In this document: one piece after another, positions 8,112 to 16,889 of the stretch | How positions within the stretch are numbered: the first letter of the stretch is position 1 | How the letters are laid out: each line of letters starts with the position of its first letter | Source of the DNA: an uncultured Alloprevotella sp. | GTDB taxonomy: Bacteria > Bacteroidota > Bacteroidia > Bacteroidales > Bacteroidaceae | DNA length: 41,470 bases | Reading direction: 5' to 3' | NCBI GenBank assembly: GCA_944322095.1 | Contig: CALUNU010000018.1 | Location: 1-41,470, forward strand | Made by a program: the position numbers and the translations under genes | Notes under the pieces: model-generated | Seen by the model: the letters and a program-made list of their open reading frames with translations, nothing else | The model's database searches: none | What the model was told of the DNA's origin: nothing

Positions 8112-8505
8112 GGAGGGGCGGCATTCCTGCCGCCCACAGTTCGGGGCGCAGCCCCGCATAGGCATTTTAGACACAGTCAAAAGCACACCGCGAGGCCGGC
8201 GCCCCCACAGGGGGCGAACTATTGATAACCGCGGGTGAGCCAAAAGCTCACCCGCGGAAAGGAACCCAATAGATATGAGGACCCCATAGGGGTCCAACCT
8301 CAGTAACCGCGGGTAGGCCACAGGCACACCCGCGGGGCCGCGAGGGTGCCGTCCGTCATACGGTCACCGAGAAGGAGCCTCCGCCCGCACGACGTCGAAG
8401 GGAAGTTCGACCCCCCTGGGGTCGGGATGGTGTGGGAGCCGCTGTCCGCGGGTGGCTTCGCTCACCCGCGGTTATCCATGGTGCGACCCCTATGGGGTCG
8501 GCAGC
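8112..8505. repeat. Field of GC-rich hairpins (CCGCGGGT and GACCCC types)
   Basis: A gene-free stretch packed with near-perfect inverted repeats. GGGCGGCA/TGCCGCCC is at 8116-8135. CCGCGGGTGAGC/GCTCACCCGCGG is at 8229-8257 (12 bp, 5-nt loop). GGACCCC/GGGGTCC is at 8279-8295, CCGCGGGT/ACCCGCGG at 8307-8335, CCGCGGGTG/CACCCGCGG at 8446-8471 and CGACCCC/GGGGTCG at 8484-8500. The CCGCGGGT and GACCCC hairpins alternate. Their order with flanking TAACC and CCAACCT matches the 147-bp tandem repeat at 41119-41470, so both are one repeat family. The left and right halves are in opposite orientation. Confidence 0.85.
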
Positions 8506-8624
8506 CTCACGGCCTGCACGCAGTCACGTCGTCCGCACGTGGCGGACATCCAGCCTCGCGGGCCAAGCTCAGCCGCCCGAGCGGTCCTAAGGGGCCGACC
8601 TATGAGTAGCTGCGGGATGTCTAC

Positions 8625-8657
8625 AAAAAAGGCCTCCCCCTGTACCACGGGGAGGCC
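8625..8657 (-). terminator. Rho-independent terminator of the WYL regulator gene
   Basis: Perfect 9-bp stem GGCCTCCCC (8631-8639) / GGGGAGGCC (8649-8657). On the minus strand it is followed by six T residues (plus-strand A at 8625-8630). It lies about 65 bp beyond the stop of the minus-strand gene. A short T run on the other side (CTCCTTTTT) could make it bidirectional. Confidence 0.85.
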
Positions 8658-8721
8658 CTCCTTTTTCAGCTATCCAAAATAACAAACGAGCTACACGGGA
8701 TATGACTGAAAAAGACCTGGA

Positions 8722-9651
8722 TTATTTTTTACGCCGCTCGGGCAGTTTGTCGATCTTCTCGGCCATCGAATGAACGCGGGCGCGCAGCCATTCGATAAAT
8801 TCGGGCGAGCCCACGACCTCAATGTCGTCGAAAATGCCCAGCACAAAGCGGCCCACGCCCAAAAAGCTGCATACAGGCACGTCGAGCTCGTGGCGACCGT
8901 CGTCGAGGAGCTTGAGATAGCTGTCGGCACCAGGATAGTTTTCGAGCAGCAGGCCCGTGGCCACGTGGCCCATGCGGAGCTTCACGCGGAAACGGCGCTC
9001 GCCCGAGAAATGGAACAGGTCGGTATAATAAGGAGCGTGCCCCGCCGTGTGCGTCCACAGCATGTCGAGTATCTCCACACGGCCAATGCTGTCGACGCGG
9101 AACGTGCGGTTGCAGCCCGTGGCCAGCTCGTAGGCCCGCACCTCCTTGTTGTCGGCCATGAAGACGTAGGGCTCGACGACGTGGTCGGTGGGTACGTCCG
9201 ACTTGGTCGACCGATAATCGTGGAAGACGGCCATGCGTTCCTGGCGTATGGCCTGGAAGAGCGCAGCCAGGTTGGCGGCCAGCGCGTCGTTGGTGCCCCG
9301 GCGGCGCAGCGCATCCACCTCGTAGAGCGAGGCCAGCTTTTCGCGCAGGGCGCGCTCGGCGGGCGTCGGGTCGTAGCGCTCGCTAAGCAGGCGGGCCAGA
9401 ATGGCGGCCTCATCCTGCGAAAAGTGAATCTGATTGGAGATGTGTACGAAGAAAGGCGAGTCGCAATCGATGCTGTATCTCGTACCGACCTTGCGCACGT
9501 TGAAGCCCAAGGCGCGGAAGGCGTCTATGTAGCGATAGATAGAGCGACGGCTCATGTCGAGCTTGCGACTGATGTCATCGACGGAGAGACTGTGTTCCGT
9601 CGTCAGGAGCACCAGCAGGCGCAGTTGTCGGTCGAATTTGTCAAGTTCCAT
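8722..9651 (-). CDS. WYL-domain transcriptional regulator
   Basis: A 309-aa predicted DNA-binding regulator. An N-terminal helix-turn-helix lies at about residues 22-47 (SVDDISRKLDMSRRSIYRYI). A WYL-type sensor region begins near residue 140 and is followed by a WCX-like C-terminal segment (GLLLENYPGADSYLKLLDDG and on). WYL proteins bind DNA and sense nucleic acid or small ligands; the ligand here is unknown. An open frame continues 270 bp upstream, but the ATG at 9651 starts directly at the HTH domain and follows a -7-like TAATTTTG by 45 bp, so I chose it. No defence or DNA-repair genes surround it. It is a single-gene unit. Confidence 0.88.
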   Translation of the reverse strand: MELDKFDRQLRLLVLLTTEHSLSVDDISRKLDMSRRSIYRYIDAFRALGFNVRKVGTRYSIDCDSPFFVHISNQIHFSQDEAAILARLLSERYDPTPAERALREKLASLYEVDALRRRGTNDALAANLAALFQAIRQERMAVFHDYRSTKSDVPTDHVVEPYVFMADNKEVRAYELATGCNRTFRVDSIGRVEILDMLWTHTAGHAPYYTDLFHFSGERRFRVKLRMGHVATGLLLENYPGADSYLKLLDDGRHELDVPVCSFLGVGRFVLGIFDDIEVVGSPEFIEWLRARVHSMAEKIDKLPERRKK

Positions 9652-9696
9652 GTCTTTGTTCGAGAGTAAGGGTTCATTGCCCGGAAAGGCATCGTG

Positions 9697-9704
9697 CAAA
9701 ATTA
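9697..9704 (-). promoter_or_regulatory. Promoter -7 element (TAATTTTG) for the WYL gene
   Basis: TAATTTTG on the minus strand fits TAnnTTTG and lies 45 bp before the chosen ATG. No -33 element was found at normal spacing. Its position supports the 9651 start. Confidence 0.45.
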
Positions 9705-10132
9705 AAACCTTTTTGCCAATTGTGCGCACCCGCCGCATAGAAAAATGCAGATACGGCTTCATTCTTTCGTTTTTCTTCGACAAACGGTCGCGATTTATCG
9801 ACAAGAGGTCGTTTTTATGGATTGAAAAGCGCTTTTCGCCCGCTGTCGCATCAGCCCGCCGGCAGCCGCGGGCCGGCCCGCGGAACGCTGATTGCAGAAA
9901 ACGCCCCGTTGCTAACCCCACATGGCATTGGCGCGTTTCGGCCTTGAATATTTAAAAATTCAAAACGCCGCACCCGCCGACCGCTTCGTCACTCCTTATA
10001 TACGTCGCGCGCGGGCGAAACGCGGGGCCACGACGCGTCGAAAAGGCCCCGTCACCAGCACAGAAAAGGCGGCTCGGAGCACTGCCGAGCGGGCTTTCGA
10101 AACGTTAAAGTGGTGATAATTAGCACAAAGGA
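9705..10132. other. Intergenic region without a recognisable gene
   Basis: Divergent spacer between the WYL gene and the rlpA-like gene. It holds an AT-richer part (9705-9840) and then GC-rich sequence. One small inverted repeat, GCTCGG/CCGAGC, is at 10072-10090. Open frames here have no recognisable domains. I see no RNA gene. Confidence 0.5.
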
Positions 10133-10164
10133 TTTCACCGATACGGAAGAAAGCGCTACCTTTG
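10133..10164 (+). promoter_or_regulatory. Promoter for the RlpA-like gene
   Basis: TTTC (10133-10136), a 20-bp spacer and TACCTTTG (10157-10164) fit TTTG-N19-21-TAnnTTTG with one mismatch in the -33. The start would be near 10171, leaving a ~160-nt, very GC-rich leader before the ATG at 10331. Confidence 0.6.
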
Positions 10165-10330
10165 CACCCGTAAACATCGCGTAAACGGTGCGACGCGCAC
10201 CCCGGCCGTCTGTCAACGGGACCGGAAGCCGTCGGGCCGCAGCGGGCCGCCTCCCCCACGGGAGCCGCCCACCGGGCAACAGCCTTTTTCTCCATTCGGG
10301 CCGCTGCCTTTGCGCGAAAAAAACAATAGA

Positions 10331-10963
10331 ATGAAGCTTAAACATCTTTTTCTGACAGTAGTAAGCCTTTTTGTGTTCGCCGTGGCCGAACTTCCCGCCC
10401 AGACAAAGGGCAACGCCACGTATTACGGTAACAAATTTCACGGCCGCCGCACGAGCGACGGCTCGCGCTACCATCGCGACAGCCTGACCTGCGCCCACCG
10501 CACGCTGCCCTTTGGCACGTACCTGAAAGTGCGCAACCCGAAAAACGACCGTGAGGTAGTGGTCAAGGTGACCGACCGCGGTCCGTTCCGGCGAGGCGCC
10601 ATCGTCGACCTTTCCTATGCCGCGGCCGAAGAAATAGGCATCCTGCAAGCAGGCGTGGCTCCCGTCGAGGTGACCGAGGTAGCCGCTCCCGCCGGAGGCA
10701 AGGGCTCCACCGGAACGCTCCTGCCCGAGCTGCAACTGCTCGACCCCGTTACGGGCAAATATTACACGGCCTCGGAATGGGCCGAGCGCGGCGAAAAAGA
10801 CCGCGCCCGCGCCAAGGCTGAAGCCACCCAGGCCTTTCGCACGCGCTATCTGAGCCAAGCCAAGAAAGAGGAACCCCGATGGCGCGTCCTGAACGACAAA
10901 ATGACGGCCAAGGCCGCAACTCCGCTCAAAGCGGGCAGCGACGCCAAGGCAAACGGGCGCTGA
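10331..10963 (+). CDS. RlpA-like double-psi beta-barrel lipid-free exported protein
   Basis: A 210-aa exported protein with an N-terminal signal peptide (~1-24, ending LPAQ; no lipobox Cys). A double-psi beta-barrel follows (~27-108), with GNATYYGNKFHGRRTSDG near its start and VKVTDRGPFRRGAIVDLS near its end. RlpA-family barrels bind or cleave denuded peptidoglycan glycan strands. The C-terminal ~100 residues are Ala/Lys/Arg-rich and lack the SPOR domain of Escherichia coli RlpA. The ATG at 10331 is chosen over one 21 bp upstream because it begins the signal peptide. The metY-like gene follows 85 bp later. Confidence 0.88.
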   Translation: MKLKHLFLTVVSLFVFAVAELPAQTKGNATYYGNKFHGRRTSDGSRYHRDSLTCAHRTLPFGTYLKVRNPKNDREVVVKVTDRGPFRRGAIVDLSYAAAEEIGILQAGVAPVEVTEVAAPAGGKGSTGTLLPELQLLDPVTGKYYTASEWAERGEKDRARAKAEATQAFRTRYLSQAKKEEPRWRVLNDKMTAKAATPLKAGSDAKANGR

Positions 10964-11048
10964 CGAGGCGCGGCACGCACCGCACCGCAGCCAAGCCCCG
11001 AGCATAGGCCGTCCCTTTCATACCATCAACTCCACACATCCATCATCA

Positions 11049-12320
11049 ATGAAAAAAGGAACCATTTGCGTGCAAGGCGGCTGGCAGCCCAAGAATGGAG
11101 AAGCCCGCGTGCTGCCCATCTATCAGAGTACGACGTTCAAATACGACTCGTCCGAACAAATGGCCCGTCTCTTCGACTTGAAAGAAACGGGCTATTTCTA
11201 TACCCGCCTGCAAAACCCCACGTGCGACGCCGTGGCCGCCAAAATAGCCGCCCTCGAAGGTGGCTCGGCAGCCATGCTCACATCTTCGGGCCAGGCAGCC
11301 AACTTTTACGCCGTCTTCAACATCTGCTGCGAAGGCGACCACTTCCTGGCAGCCAACAACATCTACGGCGGAACGTTCAACCTCTTCGGCGTCACCATGC
11401 GGCGCATGGGCATCGAATGCACTTTCTACGATCCAGACTGCCCCGACGAAGAAATTGAAAAGCTCATCCGCCCCAACACGAAGTGCATCTTCGGCGAAAC
11501 CATCACCAACCCCGCCTGCCACATCTACGACATCGAGCGCTTTGCACGCCTGGCCCACCGCCACGGCATCCCCCTCATCATCGACAACACGTTCCCCACA
11601 CCCGTCAACTGCCGCCCCATGGAATGGGGAGCCGACATCGTGACCCATTCCACCACCAAGTATATGGACGGACACGCCACGGCCGTGGGCGGCGCCGTCG
11701 TGGAGAGCGGTCGCTTCGACTGGAAAGCATCGGCCGACAAGTTCCCGGGCCTGTGCAAGCCCGACGCCAGCTATCACGGCCTCACGTTTGCCGACGCTTT
11801 CGGCCCCACGGCCTACATCACCAAGGCCACAGCCCAGCTCCAACGCGATTTCGGCGCGGCACAAAGCCCCGAAAACGCCTTTCTGCTTAACATGGGCCTT
11901 GAAACGCTCCACCTGCGCATGAAGCGCCACTGCGAGAACGCACAGGCCGTGGCTGAATTTCTCAACGCCGACCCGCGCGTGGCTTGGGTGAGCTTCTCGG
12001 GGCTGCCGGGCGACAAATATCACGCATTGGCGGCCAAATATTGTCCCAACGGCGGCTGCGGCGTACTGGCCTTTGGTCTGAAAGGCACACGCGAAGACGC
12101 CATCCGCTTCATGGACAGCCTGCGCCTGGTGAGCATAGCCACCCACGTGGCCGACGCCCGCTCGTGCGTGCTGCACCCCGCCAGCCACACCCACCGGCAG
12201 CTCTCCGACGAGCAGCTGCGCGCTGCCGGCATCGCCCCCGACCTCATCCGCTTCTCGGTGGGTATCGAGGACATCGACGACATCCTGGCCGACGTGCGCC
12301 AGGCCCTTGACAAAATCTGA
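11049..12320 (+). CDS. metY: O-acetylhomoserine sulfhydrylase / Cys-Met metabolism PLP enzyme
   Basis: A 423-aa cytoplasmic fold-type I PLP enzyme. It shows the SSGQAA phosphate-binding region (79-84), Asp179 in the PLIIDNTF motif, which contacts the pyridine nitrogen, and the Schiff-base Lys204 in HSTTKYMDGHA. The length and the GHATAVGG stretch after the lysine resemble O-acetylhomoserine sulfhydrylases, which make homocysteine (or methionine from methanethiol), rather than the shorter ~390-aa cystathionine gamma-synthases. The exact reaction is inferred from family resemblance. It stands alone, without other methionine genes next to it. A GC-rich hairpin follows. Confidence 0.88.
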   Translation: MKKGTICVQGGWQPKNGEARVLPIYQSTTFKYDSSEQMARLFDLKETGYFYTRLQNPTCDAVAAKIAALEGGSAAMLTSSGQAANFYAVFNICCEGDHFLAANNIYGGTFNLFGVTMRRMGIECTFYDPDCPDEEIEKLIRPNTKCIFGETITNPACHIYDIERFARLAHRHGIPLIIDNTFPTPVNCRPMEWGADIVTHSTTKYMDGHATAVGGAVVESGRFDWKASADKFPGLCKPDASYHGLTFADAFGPTAYITKATAQLQRDFGAAQSPENAFLLNMGLETLHLRMKRHCENAQAVAEFLNADPRVAWVSFSGLPGDKYHALAAKYCPNGGCGVLAFGLKGTREDAIRFMDSLRLVSIATHVADARSCVLHPASHTHRQLSDEQLRAAGIAPDLIRFSVGIEDIDDILADVRQALDKI

Positions 12321-12343
12321 CACACCCTCAACGCTCCGCATAG

Positions 12344-12394
12344 CGTTCCGCGCGCACCGACGGCCCCAGGCCCCGGGCGCGCGGAACGTCGTTT
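12344..12394 (+). terminator. Probable terminator after metY
   Basis: Perfect 12-bp stem CGTTCCGCGCGC (12344-12355) / GCGCGCGGAACG (12377-12388) with a 21-nt loop and only a weak T stretch (TCGTTTC). It lies 23 bp after the metY stop. The weak T run lowers confidence. The rest of the ~300-bp gap before mraZ holds no gene that I can see. Confidence 0.5.
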
Positions 12395-12577
12395 CGGGCC
12401 ACGGCGGGCAGCCTCCTCACCGGGCGTGCGGCGTCGCCCGACGAGCCACGCACGCCGCGAAAGCGAAGAACACGCGCCCCACTTTTAACACAGCGCGATA
12501 ACCGTTTACCAATCAGCGGTTTAGATACCGATTTAAGCGTTCCAGAAAGCACAATCTTTATTTTTTTAAATACGGCG

Positions 12578-12592
12578 TGGGGAATTGTGGGG
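12578..12592 (+). promoter_or_regulatory. MraZ operator (two TGGGG boxes, 5-bp spacer)
   Basis: TGGGG (12578-12582), AATTG, TGGGG (12588-12592). This matches the published MraZ target of TGGGN direct repeats separated by 5 nt. It lies just upstream of the -7 element at 12602, over the -33 region, so MraZ binding would be expected to autoregulate the dcw operon. Confidence 0.75.
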
Positions 12593-12601
12593 AAAATGTC
12601 G

Positions 12602-12609
12602 TAATTTTG
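12602..12609 (+). promoter_or_regulatory. dcw operon promoter -7 element (TAATTTTG)
   Basis: TAATTTTG fits TAnnTTTG and lies 17 bp before the mraZ ATG, giving a very short leader. The -33 position falls inside the MraZ operator and has no TTTG, consistent with a regulated promoter. Confidence 0.6.
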
Positions 12610-12626
12610 AAAATCCTAACGCCGTT

Positions 12627-13082
12627 ATGCGATTTACCGGTACAATAGAGGCAAAAACCGACGCAAAGGGACGCGTTTTCCTACCGTCGGCGTTCCGCAA
12701 GGCCCTGACCGATACGGACGGACGCCTCGTGCTGAAGCCCGACGTGTTCGAGCCCTGCCTCGTGGTCTACCCCTATGCCGTCTGGGAAGCCGAGGTGACG
12801 ACGCTGCGCAGCCGCCTGAACCGCTGGAACGCCCGCGAAGCCATGGTGCTGCGCCAGTTTATGGCCGACGTCGAGGTGTTTGAGCTCGACGCCAACGGCC
12901 GCTTCCTCATCCCCCGCCGCTACCTGCACGCCGCAGCCATCGAGCACGCCGTGACCTTCATCGGTCTGGACGACCGCATCGAGATATGGGGCGGACAGCG
13001 GGGCGAAACGCCCTTTATGCCGCGCGAAGCTTTCGGCGCCGCGCTGGAACAACTCATGACTCCTCCACCCGAAACGACATGA
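12627..13082 (+). CDS. mraZ: Transcriptional regulator MraZ
   Basis: A 151-aa regulator of the division/cell wall cluster with two AbrB-like swapped-hairpin halves. The first contains EAKTDAKGRVFLPSAFR (about residues 7-23) and the second ELDANGRFLIPRRYL (about 85-105). Both carry the DxxGR signature of MraZ. An in-frame ATG lies 42 bp upstream, but it overlaps the operator and promoter, so the start at 12627 (MRFTGTIEAK) is chosen. The TGA stop overlaps the rsmH ATG (ATGA), which indicates translational coupling. It is first in an eight-gene dcw operon. Confidence 0.96.
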   Translation: MRFTGTIEAKTDAKGRVFLPSAFRKALTDTDGRLVLKPDVFEPCLVVYPYAVWEAEVTTLRSRLNRWNAREAMVLRQFMADVEVFELDANGRFLIPRRYLHAAAIEHAVTFIGLDDRIEIWGGQRGETPFMPREAFGAALEQLMTPPPETT

Positions 13083-13999
13083 CCACAGCTCCCACCTATC
13101 ACGTCCCCGTGCTGCTGCACGAAAGCGTCGACGCCCTCGTCGGACGACGCGACGGCATCTACGTCGACGCCACCTTTGGCGGAGGCGGCCACTCGCGCGA
13201 AATACTGACCCGCCTGACGCCCGAGGGCCATCTCTACGCCTTCGACCAGGATGCCGACGCCGAGCGCAACGTGCCCGCAGGCGAGGAGCGACTGACCTTC
13301 GTGAGGAGCAACTTCCGCTTCCTGGACAACTGGATGCGCTACTACGACGTCGACAAGCTGGACGGACTGCTGGCCGATTTGGGCGTGTCGAGCCACCACT
13401 TCGACGACGAGCACCGCGGCTTCTCCTTCCGCTTCGACGCTCCGCTCGACATGCGCATGAACGGCCGCGGCGGCGCAACGGCGGCCGACGTGGTCAACAG
13501 CTACGACGAGGAACGGCTGGCCGGCCTCTTCCGCCTCTATGGCGAGATGAAGCAGGCGCGGCGGGCCGCCGCAGCCATCGTGAAAGCCCGCTCCGCGCAG
13601 CCCCTGACCACCGTGGGCCGTCTGCTCGACGTGCTCACGCCCCTCATGCCGCGCGACCGCGAAAAGAAAGAGCTGGCCAAAGCCTTCCAAGCCCTGCGCA
13701 TCGAGGTGAACCACGAAATGGACGCCCTGCACGACCTGCTCGAAGCGGCCATACGACGCCTGCGGCCCGGCGGCCGCCTGGTGGTGCTGACGTATCACTC
13801 GCTGGAAGACCGCCTCGTAAAGAACTACATGCGCGCAGGCAACGCCGAGGGACGCGTTGAGCAGGACTTCTATGGCAACAGGCTGGCCCCGCTTCGCCCC
13901 GTCAACACGAAGGTAATCGTGCCGTCGGCCCGCGAGCAGGAAGAAAACCCGCGCAGCCGCAGCGCCAAACTGCGCATTGCTGAAAAAATAACCGACTGA
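13079..13999 (+). CDS. rsmH: 16S rRNA (cytosine-1402-N4)-methyltransferase RsmH
   Basis: A 306-aa SAM-dependent methyltransferase that modifies C1402 of 16S rRNA in the ribosomal P site. It begins YHVPVLLHESVD. The SAM-binding loop DATFGGGGHSREIL starts at Asp30. LADLGVSSHHFDD and the C-terminal LTYHSLEDRLVK motif are present. All are hallmarks of RsmH (MraW). The start at 13079 gives a 4-bp overlap with mraZ and the expected N terminus; the frame is open further upstream inside mraZ. ftsL follows after 42 bp. Confidence 0.97.
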   Translation: MTTAPTYHVPVLLHESVDALVGRRDGIYVDATFGGGGHSREILTRLTPEGHLYAFDQDADAERNVPAGEERLTFVRSNFRFLDNWMRYYDVDKLDGLLADLGVSSHHFDDEHRGFSFRFDAPLDMRMNGRGGATAADVVNSYDEERLAGLFRLYGEMKQARRAAAAIVKARSAQPLTTVGRLLDVLTPLMPRDREKKELAKAFQALRIEVNHEMDALHDLLEAAIRRLRPGGRLVVLTYHSLEDRLVKNYMRAGNAEGRVEQDFYGNRLAPLRPVNTKVIVPSAREQEENPRSRSAKLRIAEKITD

Positions 14000-14041
14000 T
14001 ACCCGCTGACACCTGAGCTCACAACACAAACAGGAAGAAAT

Positions 14042-14563
14042 ATGGATGAAAAAAAGCGCGAAAACATCGATGAAATCGTAGAAAAAGCCCTCGCGCCCGT
14101 ACCCGACGACGACAAGGAGGCTCCCACAGCGCCGTCTGAGGCAGCCACGGGCACAAACGACGACGAAACCAACGAAAAGCCCGAGGAAAAACGTGCCCAA
14201 GCCAGCTTCAGGCGCCTCACGGGCGAAGACGAGGAGGAAGGCAACGTCAACGTGTCGCTGCGCACCATCTTGGGCGGCGACATCCTGGCCGGCCGGTGGT
14301 TCCGCCGCCAGTTTGGCTTCATCCTGCTCCTGGTCTTTTTCGCCATCATCTACGTGGCCAACCGTTATGCCTGCCAGCAGGAAATGATAGACCGCATCAA
14401 TCTGTCAGACACACTGCTTGACGCCCGCTATAAAGCCCTCACACGGTCGAGCGAACTGCTCGAAAGAACCCTGCGCAGCCGCGTCGAAGAGTCGCTAGCC
14501 GACTCGACGCTGCGCACGCCCACCACTCCTCCGTATCTCTTGAAAATTGAAGAAGAGCCATGA
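14042..14563 (+). CDS. ftsL: FtsL-like division protein with a long acidic N-terminal tail
   Basis: A 173-aa single-span membrane protein. Residues 1-~90 form a charged, Asp/Glu-rich cytoplasmic tail. One transmembrane helix (FGFILLLVFFAIIYVANRY, 91-109) is followed by a ~60-residue periplasmic segment with a coiled-coil-like pattern (QEMIDRINLSDTLLDARYKAL). FtsL recruits and activates FtsWI with FtsB/FtsQ at the septum. The assignment rests on position between rsmH and ftsI and on topology, since FtsL sequences diverge widely. The stop overlaps the ftsI start by 4 bp (ATGA). Confidence 0.82.
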   Translation: MDEKKRENIDEIVEKALAPVPDDDKEAPTAPSEAATGTNDDETNEKPEEKRAQASFRRLTGEDEEEGNVNVSLRTILGGDILAGRWFRRQFGFILLLVFFAIIYVANRYACQQEMIDRINLSDTLLDARYKALTRSSELLERTLRSRVEESLADSTLRTPTTPPYLLKIEEEP

Positions 14564-16824
14564 AATTTCCATCCAAAAGCGTAATGCCCCGCTACTTTCT
14601 CGTCGTGGCACTGATGTGTCTGCTGGGCCTCATCGTGCTGTGGCGCGCAGGCTACATCATGTTTGTCGAGCGCGACTTCTGGCTCGAAGCCGGGAAACAC
14701 TACGTGCGCACCAACCGCACGCTGCCCGCCACGCGCGGCAACATCCTGGCCGACGACGGACAGGTGCTGGCAGCCTCCATTCCTGAATACAAGATGTTCA
14801 TGGACTTCATGTCGTGGGAAAAGAAAGACACCGCCCGCCGCGACCGCGAACAGCACTGGCGCGACTCGGTGCTCACGGCCGACCTGCCCGCCATCGCAGC
14901 GGGCATGAAGCGGCTCTTCCCCGAGATAGACACCGAGGAATTCATCGCTCACATGAAGGAAGGCCGGCGGCGGAAGAGCCACCACTGGCCCGTCTACCCG
15001 AAACGCGTGACCTACATACAATATTGCGAGGTGAAGAAGCTCCCCCTCTTCTCCTTCTCGGCCAACAAGGGCGGCTTCCACGTCGAAGACTTCCAGACGC
15101 GCAAAAATCCGTACGGACGCCTGGCCGCCCGCACCATCGGCGACCTGTACAAGGGCATCGACTCGGCCCGGTGCGGCATCGAGCTGAGCTTCGACTCCAT
15201 TCTGCGCGGAAAGCCCGGCAGCTACCGACGGCAAAAGGTGCGCGGACGCTTCATCCCCTTTGTGGAGCGCCCCGCCGTGAACGGTCTCGACGTGCAGACC
15301 ACCCTGAACGTCAACATGCAGGACATCTGCGAAAAAGCCCTGGGCGACAAGCTGAAAGAGCTGAAGGCCGAAATGGGCGTGTGCATCCTGATGGAGGTGG
15401 CCACGGGCGACATCAAGGCCATCACCAGCCTGACACGGCAGGCCGACGGCAACTACCGCGAAACGTGGCCTTATGCCGTCAGCGGACTGTATGAACCAGG
15501 CTCTGTCTTCAAGCCCATGAGCTTCATGGTGGCCATGGACGACGGCTACCTCAAAACGACCGACCAAGTGGACGTGGGCAACGGCATCAGGGAGATGTAT
15601 GGCCGCTTCATGCGCGACCACAACTGGCGCAGCGGAGGCTACGGCGTGCTCACCGTGCCGCAGGTGCTGCAAAAATCGTCGAACATCGGCGTGAGCCATT
15701 TCATCGATAAATTCTACCACGAGCAACCCGAAAAATTCGTGGACGGCCTGTACCGCATCGGCGTGGCCGAGGACCTGAAAGTGCCCATCCCCGGTGCAGC
15801 CAAACCACGCATCCGCCGCCCACTGCCCGACGGCAGCAACTGGTCGCGCACTGCCCTGCCGTGGATGAGCATCGGGTATGAAACGCAGCTCCCGCCCCTT
15901 TCCACCTTGAACTTTTATAACGGTGTGGCCAACGGAGGCAAGCTCCTGCGCCCCCGCCTGGTGAAGGCCATCTTGAAGGACGGACAAGTGGTGCGCGAGT
16001 TCCCCGTGACGGTGCTGCGCGAGCAGATGGCCAAGCCCGAAGTGGTAAAAGACATTCAGGACATGCTGGAATCGGTGGTCAGCGTGGGTCTGGGCAAAAA
16101 GGCCGGCTCGCCACAGTTTCACGCCTCGGGCAAGACTGGCACCGCGCAGATATGGACAAAGGCAGGCTTCTCCTCGCAATACCTCGTCTCGTTTGCAGGC
16201 TATTTCCCCTCGGAAAAACCGCTCTATTCGTGCATTGTCTGCATCCAGAAGCATGCTCCCGCCTCGGGCGGCACCCAATGCGGCCCCGTGTTCCGACGGG
16301 TGGCCGAAATGGTCATGGCGCAACGCTTCAACACCGACTATTCTGCCGCCCGCGACACGCTGCACGTGTCGGCCCCCGTCGTGTGCGACGGCAACCTGAC
16401 GGCCGCGGCAGAGGCGCTGAGCAGTCTGGGCGTGACATACACGGCCCGCTTCGAAAGTCCTACGGGTGAAATCGTATGGGGAAGCACGGAAACGCTTGAC
16501 AACTCCGTAGAAATGAAGCGCGACGAGACGCAGGCAGACATCATGCCCGACCTGGAAGGCTACGGTCTGCGCGACGCCGTGTTTCGCCTCGAAAAGATGG
16601 GGCTGCGCGTGAAGGCCACCGGCGTGGGCCGCGTGACAAAGCAGAGCCTGCGGCCGGGCGAGAAGATAACGCGGGGCGAAACCGTGGAACTGACGCTCGA
16701 CCTGCCGAAAGGCGCCCGGCGAAAGGCTGCGGCACCCGCAACCACCACCGGCACGAAGCCGAAAGCAGCTCCAACGAGCGGCCGCGACACCACGCAGAAG
16801 CGCGACAGCGTGAAACACCACTGA
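14560..16824 (+). CDS. ftsI: Septal peptidoglycan transpeptidase FtsI (PBP3) with PASTA domain
   Basis: A 754-aa class B penicillin-binding protein, anchored by an N-terminal transmembrane helix (~12-32). An N-terminal dimerisation/pedestal region follows ([10 protein letters not shown] near 57-66). The transpeptidase domain has the active-site Ser315-V-F-Lys318, the Ser373-Ser-Asn375 motif and Lys525-Thr-Gly527. A PASTA domain (~655-715, [20 protein letters not shown]) precedes a Lys/Thr-rich tail. It cross-links septal peptidoglycan, partnered with FtsW, encoded four genes downstream. It overlaps ftsL by 4 bp; murE follows after 65 bp. Confidence 0.96.
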   Translation: MKFPSKSVMPRYFLVVALMCLLGLIVLWRAGYIMFVERDFWLEAGKHYVRTNRTLPATRGNILADDGQVLAASIPEYKMFMDFMSWEKKDTARRDREQHWRDSVLTADLPAIAAGMKRLFPEIDTEEFIAHMKEGRRRKSHHWPVYPKRVTYIQYCEVKKLPLFSFSANKGGFHVEDFQTRKNPYGRLAARTIGDLYKGIDSARCGIELSFDSILRGKPGSYRRQKVRGRFIPFVERPAVNGLDVQTTLNVNMQDICEKALGDKLKELKAEMGVCILMEVATGDIKAITSLTRQADGNYRETWPYAVSGLYEPGSVFKPMSFMVAMDDGYLKTTDQVDVGNGIREMYGRFMRDHNWRSGGYGVLTVPQVLQKSSNIGVSHFIDKFYHEQPEKFVDGLYRIGVAEDLKVPIPGAAKPRIRRPLPDGSNWSRTALPWMSIGYETQLPPLSTLNFYNGVANGGKLLRPRLVKAILKDGQVVREFPVTVLREQMAKPEVVKDIQDMLESVVSVGLGKKAGSPQFHASGKTGTAQIWTKAGFSSQYLVSFAGYFPSEKPLYSCIVCIQKHAPASGGTQCGPVFRRVAEMVMAQRFNTDYSAARDTLHVSAPVVCDGNLTAAAEALSSLGVTYTARFESPTGEIVWGSTETLDNSVEMKRDETQADIMPDLEGYGLRDAVFRLEKMGLRVKATGVGRVTKQSLRPGEKITRGETVELTLDLPKGARRKAAAPATTTGTKPKAAPTSGRDTTQKRDSVKHH

Positions 16825-16889
16825 TGCCCTCGCCCGGGCCAGGCGGCCATTGCAGACAAATTCAACCTAATCCTTCAAGATATACGACA

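Noticed and set aside
8346..8682. Short plus-strand open frames in the hairpin field
   Set aside because: They consist of translated hairpin repeats in GC-rich DNA, lack a start context or domain, and run into the WYL terminator.
8722..9651. WYL regulator as marker of a defence island
   Set aside because: No nuclease, methylase, CBASS, retron or CRISPR gene lies within this window; the neighbours are housekeeping genes.
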